Shown here one piece after another: positions 61,061 to 64,000 of a stretch of 64,000 nt of DNA. Below the pieces are notes generated by a model. That model searched no databases, was not told where the DNA came from, and saw only the letters and a program-made list of their open reading frames with translations. The position numbers and the translations under genes were made by a program. The stretch comes from Terrimicrobiaceae bacterium. Lineage in GTDB: Bacteria > Verrucomicrobiota > Verrucomicrobiia > Chthoniobacterales > Terrimicrobiaceae. The stretch spans positions 1 to 64,000 of the forward strand of contig JAGYIV010000010.1 in the NCBI GenBank assembly GCA_018402345.1, written 5' to 3'. Numbering within the stretch: the first letter of the stretch is position 1; each line of letters starts with the position of its first letter.

Positions 61061-63640
61061 TCAGGATTTCGTGAATTCCAGATGGCCGTTCCAGGCGGCT
61101 GCGGAGATGCGGTCTCCCTCGCCGAATTTTCCGTCGAGGATATCGAGGCTGAGCGGGTCGAGGATTTCGCGTTGGATGACGCGCTTGAGGGGGCGCGCCC
61201 CAAAGGCGGGGTCGTAGCCCTCCTTCGCGAGAAACGCCTTGGCGGAATCGTCGAGGTCCAGCGTGATGTGTTGCCGCGCGAGACGATCGAGCAGGCGACG
61301 GAGTTGGATGTCCACGATGTGCGTGATCTGCGAGCTGTCGAGACGATCGAAGATGATGATCTCGTCGATGCGGTTCAGGAACTCGGGGCGGAAATGTCCC
61401 CGCAGCGCCTCTTGGACACGCCGGTTGCGCTCCTCCACGGGCAGATCCTCTATGATGTATTGGCTGCCGATGTTCGACGTCAGGATGATGACTGTGTTTT
61501 TGAAATCCACGGTGCGCCCCTGCCCGTCTGTGATACGGCCGTCGTCGAGGACTTGGAGGAGGACATTGAACACATCGGTATGGGCCTTTTCGATCTCGTC
61601 GAAGAGCACCACGGCATACGGTTTTCTGCGCACGGCCTCGCTGAGTTGGCCGCCCTCCTCGTAGCCAACGTAGCCCGGAGGCGCTCCGATCAGGCGGGCG
61701 ACGGTGTGCTTCTCCATGTATTCCGACATGTCGAGGCGCACGATCGCCGCCTCGTCGTCGAAGAGAAATTCCGCCAGCGCCTTGGACAACTCGGTCTTGC
61801 CCACGCCGGTGGGGCCGAGGAAGAGAAACGAGCCGATCGGGCGGTTCTCGTCCTGTAGCCCCGCGCGCGCGCGGCGGACGGCGTTCGACACGGCCTTGAT
61901 CGCCTGGCCTTGGCCGACGACGCGCTCCATGAGGCGCTCCTCCATTTTCACGAGTTTCGCCCGCTCGCCTTCCTGGAGACGGGAAACAGGAACACCTGTC
62001 CATGTCGAGACGACCTTGGCGATATCCTCCTCGGTCACCTCCTCGCGAAGAATCGAAGGCTTGCCCTTGTCGGCAGCAGGCTCGCCGTGGGATTCGATTT
62101 TTTGAAGCTCGCGCTCCAACTCGGGGAGTTGTCCGTATTGGATTTCGCTGGCGCGGTGCAGATTTCCCTGGCGCTGGGCCTGCTCGAGTTCGGCACGAAG
62201 GGCCTCGATTTTTTCAGCGACCTTCTGGGATTTTCCGATCTCCTCCTTTTCCTTCAACCACTGGGCGCGGAGGGTGGCAGATTGTTCCTTCACTTCGGCA
62301 AGTTCGCGCTCGAGTTTCTCCAACCGCTCGCGGCTGGCGGCATCCTTTTCCTTTTTCAACGCTTCGCGCTCCATCTCGAGCTGCATCGTCTCGCGCTCGA
62401 GTTGGTCGATCTCCGTGGGCAGGGACTCGAGCTCGATCTTCAGCCGCGAGGCGGCCTCGTCCATGAGGTCGACCGCCTTGTCGGGCAGGAACCGATCACT
62501 GATGTAGCGGTCGCTGAGCACGGCGGCGGCGATGATCGCGGCATCCTGGATGCGCACGCCGTGGTGGACTTCGTAGCGTTCTTTCAACCCGCGCAGGATG
62601 GCGATCGTATCCTCGACGGTGGGCTCGTTGACCATGACAGGCTGGAAGCGTCGCTCGAGCGCGGCGTCCTTCTCGATGTATTTGCGGTATTCGTCGAGGG
62701 TCGTGGCACCGATCGTGCGGAGTTCGCCGCGGGCGAGCTGGGGCTTGAGGAGATTCGAGGCGTCCATCGAGCCCTCGGCGGCACCCGCGCCCACGATGGT
62801 GTGAAGTTCGTCGATGAACAGGATCACCTCGCCCTCGCTGGCGGTGACCTCTTTCAAAAACGCCTTCAAGCGGTCCTCGAACTCGCCGCGGAATTTCGCT
62901 CCGGCGACCATCGCGCCGATATCCATCGCGATGAGGCGCTTGTTTTTCAACGACTCGGGCACGTCCCCGCTCACGATGCGGCGGGCGAGCCCTTCGACGA
63001 TGGCCGTCTTGCCAACGCCAGGTTCGCCGATAAGGACCGGGTTGTTCTTCGAGCGCCGGGAGAGGACCTGCATGGTGCGCCGAATCTCGTCATCACGCCC
63101 GATCACAGGATCGATCTTGCCTTTCCTCGCCAACGCCGTGAGATCGCGCCCGTATTTTTCGAGTGTCTGGTATTTGCCCTCGGGGTCCTGATCGGTCACC
63201 CGCTGGCTGCCGCGCACCTCGACGAGCGCCTTCATGAGCTTGTCGCGGGTCACGCCACTGTCCTTGAGCAGCTTGGCCGCGGCGGCGTTCGACCCCAGAA
63301 GCGACAGCAGGAAATGCTCGACACTCGTGAACTCGTCCTTGAGCGCGGACATCTGCGACTCGGCCTCGTCGAGAAGCTTGCGGAGTTCCTGCGAAAGGTG
63401 CGGCTGGGCAGCACCGCGCACCTTGGCGAATCCGGCGATCGCGTCATTCAAGCGCGCTTCAAGCGCGGTCACCGACACCCCGAGCTTTTCAAGCAGCGGA
63501 CGCGCAAGTCCGTCGGATTGCTCGAGGAGGACCAACAGGAAATGCTCGGTGGTGATCTCGGGGTTCTCGTTTTTCGAGGCAAGGCTCAGGGCCGAGTTCA
63601 ACGCCTCGCGAAGCTTGATGGTGTATTTTTCGGGGTTCAT
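61061..63640 (-). CDS. clpB: ClpB, protein disaggregase
   Basis: An 859-residue two-ring AAA+ chaperone that dissolves aggregates with DnaK. N-domain repeats at 1-145 ([20 protein letters not shown]). First ATPase with Walker [17 protein letters not shown] and Walker [20 protein letters not shown]. The long coiled-coil middle domain at about 400-525 distinguishes ClpB from ClpA and ClpC. Second ATPase with [19 protein letters not shown] and [11 protein letters not shown], then LTSNIGSQ. Length equals E. coli ClpB (857). No frame problems. Confidence 0.96.
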   Translation of the reverse strand: MNPEKYTIKLREALNSALSLASKNENPEITTEHFLLVLLEQSDGLARPLLEKLGVSVTALEARLNDAIAGFAKVRGAAQPHLSQELRKLLDEAESQMSALKDEFTSVEHFLLSLLGSNAAAAKLLKDSGVTRDKLMKALVEVRGSQRVTDQDPEGKYQTLEKYGRDLTALARKGKIDPVIGRDDEIRRTMQVLSRRSKNNPVLIGEPGVGKTAIVEGLARRIVSGDVPESLKNKRLIAMDIGAMVAGAKFRGEFEDRLKAFLKEVTASEGEVILFIDELHTIVGAGAAEGSMDASNLLKPQLARGELRTIGATTLDEYRKYIEKDAALERRFQPVMVNEPTVEDTIAILRGLKERYEVHHGVRIQDAAIIAAAVLSDRYISDRFLPDKAVDLMDEAASRLKIELESLPTEIDQLERETMQLEMEREALKKEKDAASRERLEKLERELAEVKEQSATLRAQWLKEKEEIGKSQKVAEKIEALRAELEQAQRQGNLHRASEIQYGQLPELERELQKIESHGEPAADKGKPSILREEVTEEDIAKVVSTWTGVPVSRLQEGERAKLVKMEERLMERVVGQGQAIKAVSNAVRRARAGLQDENRPIGSFLFLGPTGVGKTELSKALAEFLFDDEAAIVRLDMSEYMEKHTVARLIGAPPGYVGYEEGGQLSEAVRRKPYAVVLFDEIEKAHTDVFNVLLQVLDDGRITDGQGRTVDFKNTVIILTSNIGSQYIIEDLPVEERNRRVQEALRGHFRPEFLNRIDEIIIFDRLDSSQITHIVDIQLRRLLDRLARQHITLDLDDSAKAFLAKEGYDPAFGARPLKRVIQREILDPLSLDILDGKFGEGDRISAAAWNGHLEFTKS

Positions 63641-63712
63641 CGGGATTGCAGAAGATTATGAAATCTCATCGCTCGAGACAACCAGCAGATATATGAATAC
63701 GCACATCAACCC

Positions 63713-64000
63713 ATGAGCGACATCGCACGAAACTTGGACCAGATCAGGGAACGCATCGCCCGCGCGGCGGAATCCGCCGGACGCCGCCAGGAGGATATCC
63801 AACTCGTGGCCGTGTCGAAAACGCATCCGCCGGAAACAATTCGCGAGGCGATTGACGCCGGTCAGGCTGTCTTTGGTGAGAACCGTGTGCAGGACGCCCT
63901 CCCGAAAATCGACGCGCTGCCGCCGGAGACCATCTGGCATTTCATCGGCCACCTCCAATCGAACAAGGTGCGCAAGGCTCTCGGCCAGTTCGCGCTGTTC
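63713..64000 (+). CDS. yggS: YggS/PROSC-family PLP-binding protein (partial)
   Basis: The first 96 residues of a pyridoxal-phosphate homeostasis protein run off the window. SDIARNLDQIRERIARAAES opens the protein, IQLVAVSKTHPPETIREAID contains the PLP Lys (in AVSK), and GENRVQDALPKI and WHFIGHLQSNKVRKAL are family landmarks. It is divergent from clpB with about 70 bases between starts. Confidence 0.93.
   Translation, partial: MSDIARNLDQIRERIARAAESAGRRQEDIQLVAVSKTHPPETIREAIDAGQAVFGENRVQDALPKIDALPPETIWHFIGHLQSNKVRKALGQFALF

Noticed and set aside
61910-63661. Long open frame of 583 codons on the plus strand
   Set aside because: It is antisense to the intact and unmistakable clpB gene.
1-64000. 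tRNA, rRNA or riboswitch genes
   Set aside because: I looked for cloverleaf-like arms, rRNA core sequences and common riboswitch cores in the spacers and found none I could support.

Overview
The window is a 64 kb piece of a Gram-negative, GC-rich bacterial chromosome (roughly 60% GC, apart from AT-rich patches near 0.85, 29.1 and 30.2 kb). Outer-membrane porin, lipoprotein and injectisome genes show a double membrane. The style of the injectisome locus, the intergenic palindromic repeats and the scarcity of Shine-Dalgarno sites make me favour Verrucomicrobiota (PVC group), but no phylogenetic marker proves this. There are no rRNA or tRNA genes and no CRISPR array that I can see.

Layout. (1) 0-12.7 kb is a decaying accessory region: unrecognised coding debris, an sbcD-sbcC nuclease operon broken by many frameshifts, a 5'-truncated McrB-like AAA+ gene and a second small McrB scrap, an ArsR-type regulator bracketed by copies of a perfect hairpin repeat, mazEF and vapBC toxin-antitoxin pairs, a DUF2357-type nuclease (McrC-like partner), a frameshifted vsr gene, and the remains of a third toxin-antitoxin pair. 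(2) 12.8-16.8 kb holds an HD-domain hydrolase, three unrecognised genes and a HEAT/LRV repeat protein. (3) 16.8-30.1 kb is a leftward block: a WYL-domain regulator, an unknown protein, a BRCT-like/MoxR AAA+ ATPase, a zincin-VWA protein, a small unknown protein, then recC-recB-recD. (4) 30.4-42.0 kb is an array of four consecutive type III secretion chaperone-effector modules, all leftward: a truncated phosphatase, a class 3 lipase, a 618-residue unknown and a 1706-residue giant. (5) 42.2-49.5 kb has two small lipoproteins, a KilA-N protein and a Ysc-type injectisome operon (sctW, SycN-like chaperone, sctX, sctY, sctV) with a periplasmic binding protein overlapping sctV. (6) 49.6-53.1 kb encodes an OprB-like porin coupled to a dicarboxylate symporter fused to a binding domain. 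(7) 53.3-64 kb is mostly housekeeping: HU, PBP2 (frameshifted), a methyltransferase, Maf (frameshifted), ruvX, truA, an amidase, an FlhF-like degenerate GTPase, a FlgN-like protein, clpB and the start of a YggS-family gene.

How it fits together. The central 30-50 kb is a symbiosis/virulence-like island: SctV with SctX/SctY forms the export gate and its early-substrate helpers, SctW gates effector release, and each predicted effector lies directly downstream of its own CesT-like chaperone. Three of the four effectors carry a long N-terminal hydrophobic segment reminiscent of chlamydial Inc proteins. To its left, the WYL-regulated MoxR/VWA/RecCBD block is arranged like a DNA-processing or defence operon. 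Single-base frameshifts recur across the window, including in PBP2, Maf and RecB; some may be sequencing errors, but the sbcDC damage is too heavy for that alone.
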